From Diadema setosum (Eukaryota; Echinodermata; Echinoidea; Diadematoida; Diadematidae): a DNA stretch of 64,000 nt. The notes beneath the pieces are model-generated. The model was not told where the DNA came from and did no database searches. It saw only the letters and a program-made list of their open reading frames with translations. Of the stretch, positions 54,421-64,000 are shown in pieces (the stretch's first letter is position 1; the number at the start of each line of letters is the position of its first letter). The DNA lies in the NCBI GenBank assembly GCA_033980235.1, contig CM067069.1, positions 765,501 to 829,500 on the forward strand. The letters are read 5' to 3'. The position numbers were made by a program, and so were the translations under genes.

Positions 54421-54770
54421 TGAAAGAGGGGTTTTCTTTTAAATCTTGGTTTATTAGGTTGATTTTTCCTTTAATTTGTACATTCAGTCATTTATTTTTT
54501 TTCAAAGATAAATCATTTCTCTTATGATAAACAAACATGAGCTTTTTTCAAATTTTCAGACTACTCAGTATTTAACCCACACACATAATCCGTCCACACA
54601 CACTCATAAATCATACGACCACTCACATCCATACAATACCTTTTAATTGATGTCTAGTAATAATAAAAGTGCACTAATTGCACATAATGCACTTCATTCA
54701 TTGCTCTGCACATGTTGTGTTTTCTTTTTTCTTTTCTCTTTCTTTTCTCTCCACTGGCGTCCCCCTCCAC

Positions 54771-54803
54771 AAATATATATATATATATATATATATACAT
54801 ATG

Positions 54804-54842
<39 letters not shown>

Positions 54843-54912
54843 ATTATATATATCTATATATACATATACATATATTTATATATACATATACATATATACA
54901 TATATACATATA

Positions 54913-54961
<49 letters not shown>
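54771..54961. repeat. (AT)n / ATACAT microsatellite
   Basis: About 190 bases of AT dinucleotides with ACATAC interruptions. Several Ile/Tyr-rich frames across it are artefacts. Confidence 0.95.
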
Positions 54962-54965
<4 letters not shown>

Positions 54966-55014
54966 TGATGATGCTGATATTCCTACCGTACGCCTCTGTC
55001 ATCTTAAATGAAAT

Positions 55015-55254
55015 TATAGTTGAGACAATGTAGATAACAGAAGATGTCGCATGAAACCGGCAGAGTTGTGAAGCTTTCGACCGTGGTCTTCCTCAGCTTT
55101 AATATCTGTTTGTGAAACGAATTATATGTTTTTGTTATTCTCAAAAACATATAATTCGTTTCACAAACAGATATTAAAGCTGAGGAAGACCACGGTCGAA
55201 AGCTTAACAACTCTGCCGGTATCATGCGACATCTTCTGTTATCTACATTGTCTC

Positions 55255-55261
<7 letters not shown>
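55015..55261. mobile_element. 247 bp near-perfect palindrome (foldback element)
   Basis: Two 119-base arms (55015-55133 and 55143-55261) are inverse copies with about two mismatches, around a nine-base turn (gttattctc). Start and end read TATAGTTGAGACAATG and its inverse. It sits between AT microsatellites. No frame; a transcript would form a very long hairpin. Confidence 0.9.
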
Positions 55262-55289
<28 letters not shown>

Positions 55290-55636
55290 TAGATAGATAA
55301 TGATAATAATAATAATCTATGTAGACCTATATGATAATAATAATAAAATATATGTATATATAATGTATATATATATATATTCTATATACCTCTTTGTAAT
55401 TGCAACAGTTATTATGGCTTGAAATATATATATATCTTTGAAGGAAGTTTACAACTTTCTGTGCTTGTGTAAGGTCACGTATAGAACTGAGATGTTACGT
55501 TGATAATGGAGACAACATGAGAAAATGAAGGCCACGGGCAAAAGCAAGCTTGTAAGAGAAGAAATGACAGATGTTTATTTAAGAGCGCCATGAGCATCAT
55601 CATTGATTGGACTTTCAGCGCTTTATAAGAGGCCAC

Positions 55637-55687
<51 letters not shown>

Positions 55688-57109
55688 CATTATTATTATT
55701 AAAGTTCCTATACACTTCGACAACTTCCTACAAACGTATTGCACATGGTCTTTTCATGAAATTCAAATTTTCGTCTATTGCTACTCCAAGAAAACTGGTC
55801 CAGCGATAATATTGCTCCCATAAAAATTCTGCACGCTAAGCCAAACATAAATTCTTGCCCATGCAAAAAAAAAGAATAATAATAGATAAATAAAAATAAC
55901 CCTAACCCTAAGTCCATGGAGAAAATAAGACCGGAGCATTTGTCGCAGAAGCAAATGTGTCACCAAGAAAACTAATGATTTTCACTCTTTTTATTGATAC
56001 ATTATAGCTTGTACTGTGACCTTTTCAGATATTGGATTGATTATTAATTTCAATTTCGATTCAATGTTGTCCAATCTAGATTTTTTTTTTCGTTGCAACT
56101 CATACACGTAACCACACATGAAAAAACAAACAAACCAAGAAACACAGTAAAAAAAACAAAAACAAAAAAAAATACAGGATTTTCATCGTAAATACAATTT
56201 GACATAAAACATACGACGTACTTGTTAAACATCCAGCTAAAACTTTAACACGACATGAAACTTTGATCTAAGTATTACACTTCTCAGAAATTGATTAAAC
56301 ATGTTCACAACTTATCACAATAAAACAAAACAAATTATATTCACAAAATTCACAATTCACAAAACCGCCACCAACATCAATAAATATTATTTCTCTTGAG
56401 GGTGTTTCCCTTTCTGAGACTACTGCACTATACAGCAGATCGGTATAACAAGCTCTTTCAATGACAGGTGCTTGAAAAAAGCTACTAAATAGTGTTGTCA
56501 ATATGAAAAAGACTTCAATTTCCTTAACTAATAAATTCTTTGGCTGCCCTTACAGCTAAATCATATCGGTCCCCCAGATCAGTTTGTCATCCATCATGGT
56601 GCCCAGGTATACTTTGTGCCGTTTACTCTTTGAATGTCAACTCCATGAACTGTAATTGTGGCTACCACCTGTTGACTGGACTTCCTAAAGTCGGTATAAT
56701 CATTTCCTTTGTCTTCGTTTCGTTAAGTTTCAGATTTTTCTCAACCTTGGGGGACCCCACTTTTGTGAACACCCATTATATCTGATTGAGTGCCTGACGC
56801 CGAGACTATTTAAGATCCTGTATCCATGACAACAATATAGGATTTACACGCATAGTTTGCAGGTACCTGCATTCGATTTATGTGTACGGTTCTATGTTGC
56901 CAGAATTGGCATAATTATGCTTTTTGGCATAATCTTAGACGCTTCTGCATCCAGCATTATGCTAGGCATAACTTATCTGTTTTTAGCATAATTCTAGTAT
57001 AAGTACTGCAAAAAAAAGAAGCAAATATGCATGCGTTTTATACCTCTTTTTGGTTAGTTTGTTAGTTTGTGAGTTGATTTGTCGACAAAATTAACAAAAA
57101 GTTGTGAAG
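55262..57109. other. Gene-free stretch with AT and (TTA)n tracts
   Basis: AT repeats at 55261-55288 and 55355-55381, and a (TTA)n tract at about 55637-55701. No recognisable gene. Confidence 0.6.
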
Positions 57110-57540
57110 ACCTGTTATAATTGTGGTTTTTTGCTTTGTTTTGTTGAATTGAGCACCACAGTTTACAGTTGGGAGCGTAGAATTTGAAGACTTTTTTTAT
57201 TTTTTTTGTCAGCTGATTGGGCACCATGATTCGAGGGGAATAAAAAATGTGTGGCCAATCTTTTTTTTTTTTTCTTGCTTGTCAGCTGATCGGGCACCAC
57301 CAAGTGGTAGCTAAAATTGCGAGAACGATTAGGCACCATAATGCAAATGGGCACCACAACGCAGTTGGGAACTATACTGCGGTTGAGCACCACAATTCAG
57401 TGTTATTTATATTTTTTCCTCTTTTTTTTTTTTGCTTCTCAGCCGATTGGGCACCATAAATCGTAGCAAAAAGAAAAATGAGAAGACATTTTTCTTTGGC
57501 TTGTCAGTTGATGAAGCACCACGAGTGGTTGACATAATAT
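57110..57540 (+). repeat. Degenerate GGGCACCA repeat
   Basis: A 19-base word close to GTCAGCTGATTGGGCACCA occurs at 57208, 57281, 57438 and 57503, each after a T-run. Shorter GGGCACCACAA words recur between (about 57330-57390). Not coding. Confidence 0.6.
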
Positions 57541-57644
57541 GACATAATTTCACGGCAATTTAGCATAGTTTTAGGCCGCTTCAAGCACAATCCCATTTTT
57601 GTCACTGGTCACACTGGTATGGTTTCATTGTGTTAAACGCAGAG

Positions 57645-58480
57645 ATTAATTCAATTCAATTTAATTCATTCATTTCATAAATCACATTTAAAACATTTAA
57701 AGGGACGTGTGGGTCAAACTAGGAAATCAAGCAAAAGCCTAGGGCTTGGAAATTGAGATTTCCTTTACAATGTAGTTTAAAAACACAGCTTTGAATGAAA
57801 CATATATACATGTCAAATGTTCCTAAAAATAGAACTAAAATCAGAGGGAACTACAAAATCAACAATGCATTATCATAGAAACATGACACACGAAACAAAA
57901 CAACGGCTGAACTAAAAAAAAAAAATACAGTATACAATGAAAAATCAAACCAAATATGCAGGATAATTTTCAAAGGTTTGTATGATAGTTTGTACTATTT
58001 TTATCATTCATTAATGCGTAATAAACTTAATTAATATCAGATTACGAATATGCTGCTTTTATTTAGTCATTAAAGGATTCAGTGTGTTAAGTTTTCAATT
58101 TCGCACTTAAGAAATTCCACAATTTAACCTCTTTGTACTTTATTGAGTTGTACTGACTAATTTTCAGACGTTAAAAATTGTAGAATATAACATTGCTTAT
58201 TTCTAGTATTTAGAGAATGTTTCATGGCATGAGAAGAAAAATTATCTTCGAATATATCAGGCAAGACTAAGCGAACATAATACGTAAAAATGCCAAAGGT
58301 TAAATGAAATTCTATCTCGAAAATTCTAACATTTCCACGTCCTTAAATAATGGAGGAGTGTGGGCAAGATTGAGACAATTTGTACAGAGGCGAATGGCTT
58401 TCTTCTGGAGGATCATTAGCCGATCTAATTGTCTCTGGCTAGTCCCTGACCAGATCATTACAATAGTCTAAATCACAGTT
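57645..58480 (-). mobile_element. Degraded LINE 3' part, minus strand
   Basis: On the minus strand 58330-58460 reads IWSGTSQRQLDRLMILQKKA and continues IRLCTN...LAHTPPLFKDV, the standard reverse transcriptase segment after the palm. Beyond it the frame is lost. AATTCAATTTAATTCATTC at 57651-57674 may be the 3' tail. Boundaries are approximate. Confidence 0.6.
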
Positions 58481-58734
58481 GTTGAATGGCACAAGAATGT
58501 GGCATGACACACTGGCGTAAATCCGTATAGAGGAGTGGGGGGGGGGGATGATCGACGAAAGTCTTCACATACTAGCACGAGTAGGTAAAGAAATAAAAAT
58601 GTAGTAAATAGTTCCTCATTTCTATGGGATTTTATCAATTTAGTTGAATTAAGTCAATGAAATCAATCATCTCCAGAGGATCAACATTAAGTATGTCTGC
58701 ACATACATTCAGAGCAAATAAGATGGTTTGCAAG

Positions 58735-58873
58735 CTACTGTTGACTCCAGGGATTGGTATAGTATTTATTTCTTACATGTGTTAAAACACATGAAGGTAA
58801 TGGTACCCGGTTGCCCAATCCGAGTGGCCCCCAGTACCGACGGACAATATGGCGATACGCCGTGTACCTGAAC
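58735..58873 (-). CDS. P2X7-like gene exon 3, C-terminus
   Basis: The acceptor 'ctcttccttccaacatag' is strong. It encodes FRYTAYRHIVRRYWGPLGLG, then PLPSCVLTHVRNKY and ends NPWSQQ, TAG at 58737-58735. P2X7-type domains often continue YTGF after this; here the end is shorter. No obvious AATAAA follows soon after on the minus strand. Confidence 0.85.
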
Positions 58874-61435
58874 CTATGTTGGAAGGAAGAGACAAAGGAA
58901 GCTGAGAATGAATAAACTAGCAAATCATGTCGAATTTTATAATTCATATAAATAGAACACAAAGGTCACACATATTGTAGTGCTTCTATACTAATTGTCT
59001 GTTCACTCCAAGAAAAAAAAAAGAACAAAAAGATCATAATGATGCAGTACTTATATACTTGTCTTTCTTTCGGAAGAATGTGGTACAATATTATGCATAT
59101 TTGCTCATGCACTTTACAGGAAGTCTTCTTACAGTTTACTGTATTATAGGACAAGCGGTTTTCAACATATTTTCTTATAGTTTGGAGTAATATACATTAA
59201 AGAAGAAAGTCATAGGTGCATGCAGTTCACAAGCATAAACTTTTCACGCTCTAAAGAAAGATGACTCACTTGTCTTCTCTGCTTGTATCGACGTTGTAGT
59301 CATCAAACACTGATTCTAGTGTATTTGGATCAATTGTTTGTTGAAAGAAACTCTGCTGGGTGACACACCCTTGTTTTTGCCGCATCTTAATGACGTCGCG
59401 GCAACATAAAGGTTCTTCCCCAAAAGCCACCGGGACACAATACTTGCATTTGCACCTATGGAAGATAGATATTTGGAGATACGTGAAACTAATAGCAAAG
59501 AGGGGGCATAGAACTGATCAATTTGATATTACTTCATTAATGACTTTTAAAATGTCCCTTTCCTCTTCCTACATGGTTCCTCAACACGCAACCCGTATAA
59601 TAATTGACAGGTATTCCTTAATAAAGTGTATGTTTTTACTCTAGACTCAGAAGATTGAATGAATATGCCTTGGATAATGAACGCATCATCTACACTGCCG
59701 AGGGATAACGTTTGTTTCAGATTCCCTTTAACAAGAAGCCGGCATTATAGCAGAAGCCCGGGACCAGTAAAATTAATGTTAGGCTGTCAGACTATTAAGA
59801 GAATGGAGGAATGAAATGAATGAATAAATAAAACCCTAACGATCACATTGGAACCCTTCAAATCTACTAAACAACCAGCTTTTTGTATGAAAAAAAAATA
59901 ATAAATGCGCTCTTCGATTCTGAAATAAGTGTATTGTTGAAAATTTCAAAAGTCGGAAAGACGTATTGGGGCTATTTCATGAACTGCTCTGTGAGAAGTA
60001 AACTTGTTTTTCACCTCTGCTTAGAGACTTAAACCATGGAGACTCTAACAGATTTTAATCCGTCTCTTAACGACATATTTTGCAACATATTTTATTATGC
60101 TGCACAATCTTAAGGGATGTTATAGATACTGTGTGAATCACATTCCGATTTTTCATTATGAAGTATATCGACAAAAGGTGAAGCAGCTAAAAGTCCCATA
60201 GGTATAGGTCTATGGAGCACTGAACTGCGGCTTGGAAATTGTCAGTAATGGTTTCATGCTCAGCTGCTTAACCTCCGATTTTGGAAGTTCAAGTTTCAAA
60301 ATTTCAAATAATTTTCATTTCCATAATACAGAATGATATGTATAACAATTACATGAGTAAAGATTTTTTTAAAGAATTTCAAATCACACAAGCTTTAACA
60401 ACACATTGCACTGTCATATCATCTTTGTATTTCGATAAATGAACAGAAAGAAAGTTGAACAGAATGAAATGTTAAATGATTTACCATGAGACGCTTCTCA
60501 TTTTAAAACATATCTATGGATGGATCTGATCTGCAGTTGAAACATTAAGATTTGTTTCTTCTTATTTGTTTAATTAATTTGTTATCATTCTTGAAATTCT
60601 GTTCATGGTTGCAGAATGAATTATGTACTTTTAACATGAGTTCACATACAAGTAGCTGTTTTGTGCTCTATATTCCCTATTTGACTAATGAATATTTGCA
60701 TTAAATCATTACATTGATCATCACGATAAAAGTGAAGTGGAAACAAGATTAGGCTGACACTGTATACAATCATGAGTCAAAATGAAATACATATAGATAT
60801 TATAGTTTTCATCATAAACCATAATAGTTTTTTAATGAAGGCCTACACACAAAATGAGGGAACAAAATTTATTTCTGTGTTTCCTCTTTTTTTTTCGGGG
60901 GGGGGGGGGGGTCACTTACATTTCTTTTCTTTTTGTTTCTTTTTGGTGGCAAAAATTCACATTTTGAATCGTTTGGTGACCAGATTGATTGATTTCATTT
61001 TCTGTATAAAAGACAATGGCTGGATAGCCCATATTCACCGATGCCAATGTGACATCGCTGGACTATCATGGGGTCCAGAACATTAAAATTACAAATACCA
61101 CAACATGAAAATACATAAGTTGAAAACATGAAAATATGAAATACATAAATTGAGAGAGAGAGAAAAAAAAAAACATTCGCGTATTACAATTGATACAAGC
61201 AAATACCAAAAGAAAAGGATACGAGGGAAAGAAAGGCGGGAATATATAACAAGTCATAGCTTATGATAACCTGTAATGATTAAAATAATACAGTTCTTTC
61301 TCATCAACAAATAAGAATTGAAATAATAGGGTAACAACCTTACAGCATACTTATTTTAACTTTTAATGCATCAACACTGGGGAAAATCTTTAAATCCATG
61401 GGAAGGACATTTTATTATGTGACATTAGTTTGACT

Positions 61436-61486
<51 letters not shown>

Positions 61487-63394
61487 CCTCGCTCGGCTCC
61501 CTCTCTTCTACAACTTGAGTTGATAATGCACTATGCGTATCTGTTTGCAAGGGCTCGACCATTCCGACCCTGAACTATTGTCCGTCCATGCTCCATCTGA
61601 AGGTATGAATTAGGCGTCATAATATTATGAATAATCGATTGCTGGTTGTTGCCCCCCCCCCCCCCGTCTATAGCACTAGCACTGAGTAGAAATACATTAT
61701 GATCCTTAGCTTAGCTTTATTCAACCCTTTCTGTGTCAGTGAACACATTTCACACACAAACCTATGGACGAGAAATAAAAGTGGCACTCAAGAGTTGGAA
61801 TATGATCTGTTCAAATATTCATTTCTTGGTTTAGATAATCTTGATCTTTTTTCGAAACTGGAGGGATAAAGATGAGTTACAACTTCAAATTCTTTTCTCA
61901 AATAAAAAGGGGTTAGATTATTCATTATTTCAAACATAGAAGTAAGAGAGTGATCATGTCTTCTCTGATCGAGAAGTTGCCAATTTAAGGCGTTGTGCAT
62001 CTTGAGAATAGAAACATGAGAGTTAAGTTGTAATCTTAGTATAATTCGACCAGCCCTATTCTGTAATTTTTGGACTTTATCGAGTTGTTATTGAACGATG
62101 ACCCATGATGTCACCATAATCAAAATGAGGAAGAATCAATGATTTGTAAATAATTTCAAAACTGATTCGCTTTCAGAGTGTCTTAGTCTTCCAAGGAAAT
62201 CCACCATCTTTCCAATCCTTATCAACATATTTTCAATATGAAATTGCCAATTGAAATTCTCATCAAATTACAAATCTAAGTACAATGTATTAAAAATGAT
62301 GAACTTGATTCAAAGACGTGTTGTGTAACGATGCTCAAAATATTGTTTTCATGCAAGTATGCTAATATCTGTCTTTGAACAATTTGTTCGAGAATTTTAG
62401 AAACACACGACAAAACTGAGATATAGGTCGATAATTTGAGGGATAATCTTTATACCCACTTTTATGGATTGGGATAATTTTTTTGCCCTTTTCCACTGCC
62501 TGGGAAAATCACCACTTAACAAAGACAAATTAATCAAGTCGGCAATGTTGTGTTATATTTCTAAAGCGCATAATTTCAGAATATAAACAAGTACCTTACC
62601 AAAACAAAGCAAAATTTAAAAACCCTTTTTTTTAATACAGATTCTTATGTTTCTGATCTTTTAATGGTTGCAAACGAACCGGAACTGATCAAATTTCATT
62701 TTATTTTCAAAATCAAGCAATTGCTCAGCTGCTCCAACCATCCATATTATTCTTGCCTCGTTGTAGTCCCCTACCTCTTTATCTTTACACCACGGTACGT
62801 GATTACTTTCTCTCTCTCTTCTGTAGTTCTTTCTATAATATAAAATGACACCATCTTAGTGTAGGGGTTTATCTAGGATGTTTGTTTCGGGTTATAGGTT
62901 TCCGTGTCGTAAAGTTTGTTTCGTAATTCCGCTGTTTGTATAATTAAATCTCAGTTATGTGATTTGTTGCATTATGTATGGGGGAATGCACCCTACAAGC
63001 ATTCCTTTTTAGCTTCCCTCCTCATTTGCAGCATAATTTCAATATTTTGCAAACTCATACATTTCGTTTATTTTATATTGTAATGTAATGTATGAATTCG
63101 ACTTCTGTAAAATATCTATATGTTTCTGTTGGAAATGGAGAGATTCCTTTATTTCAAGTAACGCGTTTCTTCGTGGAAATAACCCAGCTCAGTAAAAATG
63201 AAAACAGATCCATACCAATCAGGTGCATTTTCCGCGCCACGTTCATCACCACTTTCATCATCTGAGCTCTGCTCTGCTGGTAAGGGCTGATCATTCCGAG
63301 ATGTAGATGAAGACTCCCGTTCCTCCCCCTCAGAAAATCTCGGTGCTCCTTCATCGTCTCCAATATTTTCAAAATCTACAGATTTTCCAGCCAT
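58735..63394 (-). CDS. P2X7 C-terminal-like cysteine-rich protein, three exons
   Basis: Exons 63394-63216, 59455-59270 and 58873-58735 join in frame (phase 2 at both junctions, GT-AG) into 167 residues. Residues 1-59 are acidic, Ser-rich and probably disordered. From residue 60 the protein has W-C-K-C-K-Y-C (C61, C63, C66), LCC (77-78), C90, a YTAYRHIVRRYWGPLGLGNR segment (126-143) and LPSC (C150). This is the layout of the cytosolic C-terminal 'ballast' domain of P2X7 receptors, where cysteines bind zinc; in invertebrates it also occurs apart from the channel. No transmembrane segment is present, so it is not an ion channel. Function is unknown; a soluble zinc-binding adaptor is plausible. 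Neither strand shows another domain between the exons. The large first intron contains a LINE. Confidence 0.85.
59270..59455 (-). CDS. P2X7-like gene exon 2, zinc-ligand cysteines
   Basis: The acceptor is pyrimidine-rich 'ctatcttccatag' and the donor AA|gtgagt. It encodes CKCKYCVPVAFGEEPLCCRD, then KMRQKQGC and ESVFDDYNVD. The frame used has no ATG, which is why it is easily missed; the neighbouring ATG frame over the same bases is spurious. Confidence 0.85.
59456..61689 (-). other. Intron 1 of the P2X7-like gene, distal part
   Basis: AT-rich intron with a G-run at 60897-60911, a (GT)n tract at about 61436-61480 and a C-run near 61651. No other exon recognised. Confidence 0.6.
61690..62560 (-). 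mobile_element. Internally deleted LINE in intron 1
   Basis: On the minus strand from 62560: IADLINLSLLSGDFP.QWK, KIIPIHKSG, NYRPIS, SCVSKILEQIVQRQILAYL (fingers region). It then jumps to ENFNWQFHIENM, SLILPHFDYGD, LQNRAGRIILR and DHSLTSMFEIMNNL. The palm with the catalytic Asp residues is missing between about 62340 and 62280, and there are stops and frameshifts. It lies in the same strand as the host gene. Confidence 0.75.
63216..63394 (-). CDS. P2X7-like gene exon 1, acidic N-terminus
   Basis: ATG at 63394-63392. The reading is MAGKSVDFENIGDDEG, then Ser/Glu/Asp-rich sequence to ENAPD. The donor is GATTG|gtatgg. The 5' flank (63395-63560) contains CCGGAAG, an ETS-type promoter word, and is richer in CpG than its surroundings, as expected near a start site. 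An upstream in-frame ATG at 63520 exists but the first part of that frame is less protein-like. Confidence 0.8.
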
Positions 63395-63598
63395 TGTAAT
63401 GTTGAGAGTTGTTCCCCAGTTTCTGAGCAAAGAAGAACGTCCTTCCGGGTAGAGGTTTGTAATGAAAGTAGAGCGGCAGCATCTAAGCAAATCGTATGAG
63501 AAGGACTGGTGACGTGGCAAGCTGTGCGCCGCAGAGGCCTGTGAGCTAGGACAAGATTGTCTCTTCCAGAATTTTCTCTATAGACTCTCCAAAAACAT
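63395..63598 (-). promoter_or_regulatory. Probable promoter / 5' UTR of the P2X7-like gene
   Basis: CpG-containing sequence directly upstream of the ATG with CCCGGAAGGACG (ETS-like, about 63435-63446 on the plus strand as its complement) and a GCGGCGCACAGC patch. No TATA box is evident. Confidence 0.4.
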
Positions 63599-64000
63599 AT
63601 TTAAAGGGGAAATCCAGTCCAAAAAATAAGTTAGTCTGATAAAAAAGAGTAAAATCTTTCGAGTTCAACGGGAAAAATTTGACTGAAATTAGATGAAAAA
63701 TAAGGAAGTTTTGAAATTTTGAAGTCTTGCTTATTTCCGCAAAACATTTCTTGCACAGCGGATATGAATAATTATGCAAATGACCATGCCATAATCTCAC
63801 AATTTTCCATTGATCATGTGCAAAAAAAGAAATGATGAAAATTCAATATTTCTGTCAGTGAAGTCTAAAACATGATGTTATTCCTGGTTGAATAACTTCG
63901 GAATATTGATCAGTTAGATATAGGCCTATCAGGATTTGAGTCTCGGACATAATTGCGTTTGAATGAAAACTAGAAATTCCAAAATTTTATGTTCAAACTA
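63599..64000. repeat. Dispersed-repeat-like segment at window end
   Basis: It starts 'aaaggggaaatccagtcc' and runs AT-rich to the edge. From general familiarity this opening resembles a common echinoderm repeat, but only one copy is in the window. The 84-codon minus-strand frame has no recognisable domain. Confidence 0.3.

Noticed and set aside
54647..55033. Frames of alternating Ile and Tyr up to 128 codons
   Set aside because: They translate the AT/ACAT microsatellite in three frames.
59316..59498. 60-codon ATG frame over the P2X7-like exon 2
   Set aside because: The cysteine pattern lies in another frame over the same bases, which also agrees with both splice junctions.
63149..63520. 123-codon minus-strand frame read as one exon
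   Set aside because: The part after 63216 runs past a good donor into the intron, and the part before 63394 looks like 5' UTR; the spliced model fits a known domain.

Overview
The window is animal nuclear DNA: genes are split by GT-AG introns, intergenic sequence is AT-rich and full of microsatellites, and most of it is made of non-LTR retrotransposon fragments, tRNA-derived SINEs and short non-autonomous DNA elements with terminal inverted repeats. Some repeat families (the 'atgcctccgcc ... gtccgtccgtccg' element, the 'cggatccag' element, the TACTGTAAAAGTGG element) and the frequent 'taggccta' word suggest a marine deuterostome, most likely an echinoderm such as a sea urchin. That assignment is inference from repeat style.

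Layout. 1-8.7 kb: no convincing complete gene; possible coding tail at the very start, a LINE-like tail near 1.8 kb, and an inverted-repeat element at 6.5-8.3 kb with many AAGCAATTGCTT words. 8.77-9.43 kb: an intact single-exon Ras-like small GTPase (+). 9.4-19.4 kb: repeats, including a LINE 3' end with a hexamer tail (15.1-15.8 kb), a diverged tandem array (14.1-15.1 kb), a tRNA-derived SINE (18.1 kb) and several inverted-repeat elements. 19.4-46.5 kb: one seven-exon gene (+) for a classical short-chain dehydrogenase/reductase that resembles retinol dehydrogenases and the protochlorophyllide-reductase-like subgroup. Exons 2-7 are secure; exon 1 is provisional.

The third intron of that gene (21.9-37.4 kb) holds a head-to-tail array of a 3.3 kb unit: three full copies and one partial copy. 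The first copy is interrupted by a 2.5 kb element with terminal inverted repeats and a 4-5 bp target-site duplication. The uninterrupted copies preserve the empty site, so the insertion is defined almost to the base. This element carries ten copies of an AGATACGTTACC-type motif and is the best candidate here for something undescribed. Each array unit also contains a 1 kb repeat with perfect DR1 nuclear-receptor half-site pairs (AGGTCAAAGGTCA).

46.5-58.7 kb: 3' flank and repeats, including a near-perfect 247 bp palindrome at 55.0-55.3 kb. 58.7-63.4 kb: a three-exon minus-strand gene that I assembled from splice sites. It encodes a 167-residue protein with an acidic N-terminus and a cysteine-rich module like the cytoplasmic C-terminal domain of P2X7 receptors, without the channel. 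Its second intron-containing stretch holds a degraded LINE. 63.6 kb to the end is repeat-like.

No operon logic applies; the three genes look functionally independent. The array and its DR1 sites lie inside the dehydrogenase intron, so a regulatory effect on that gene is possible but only inferred.
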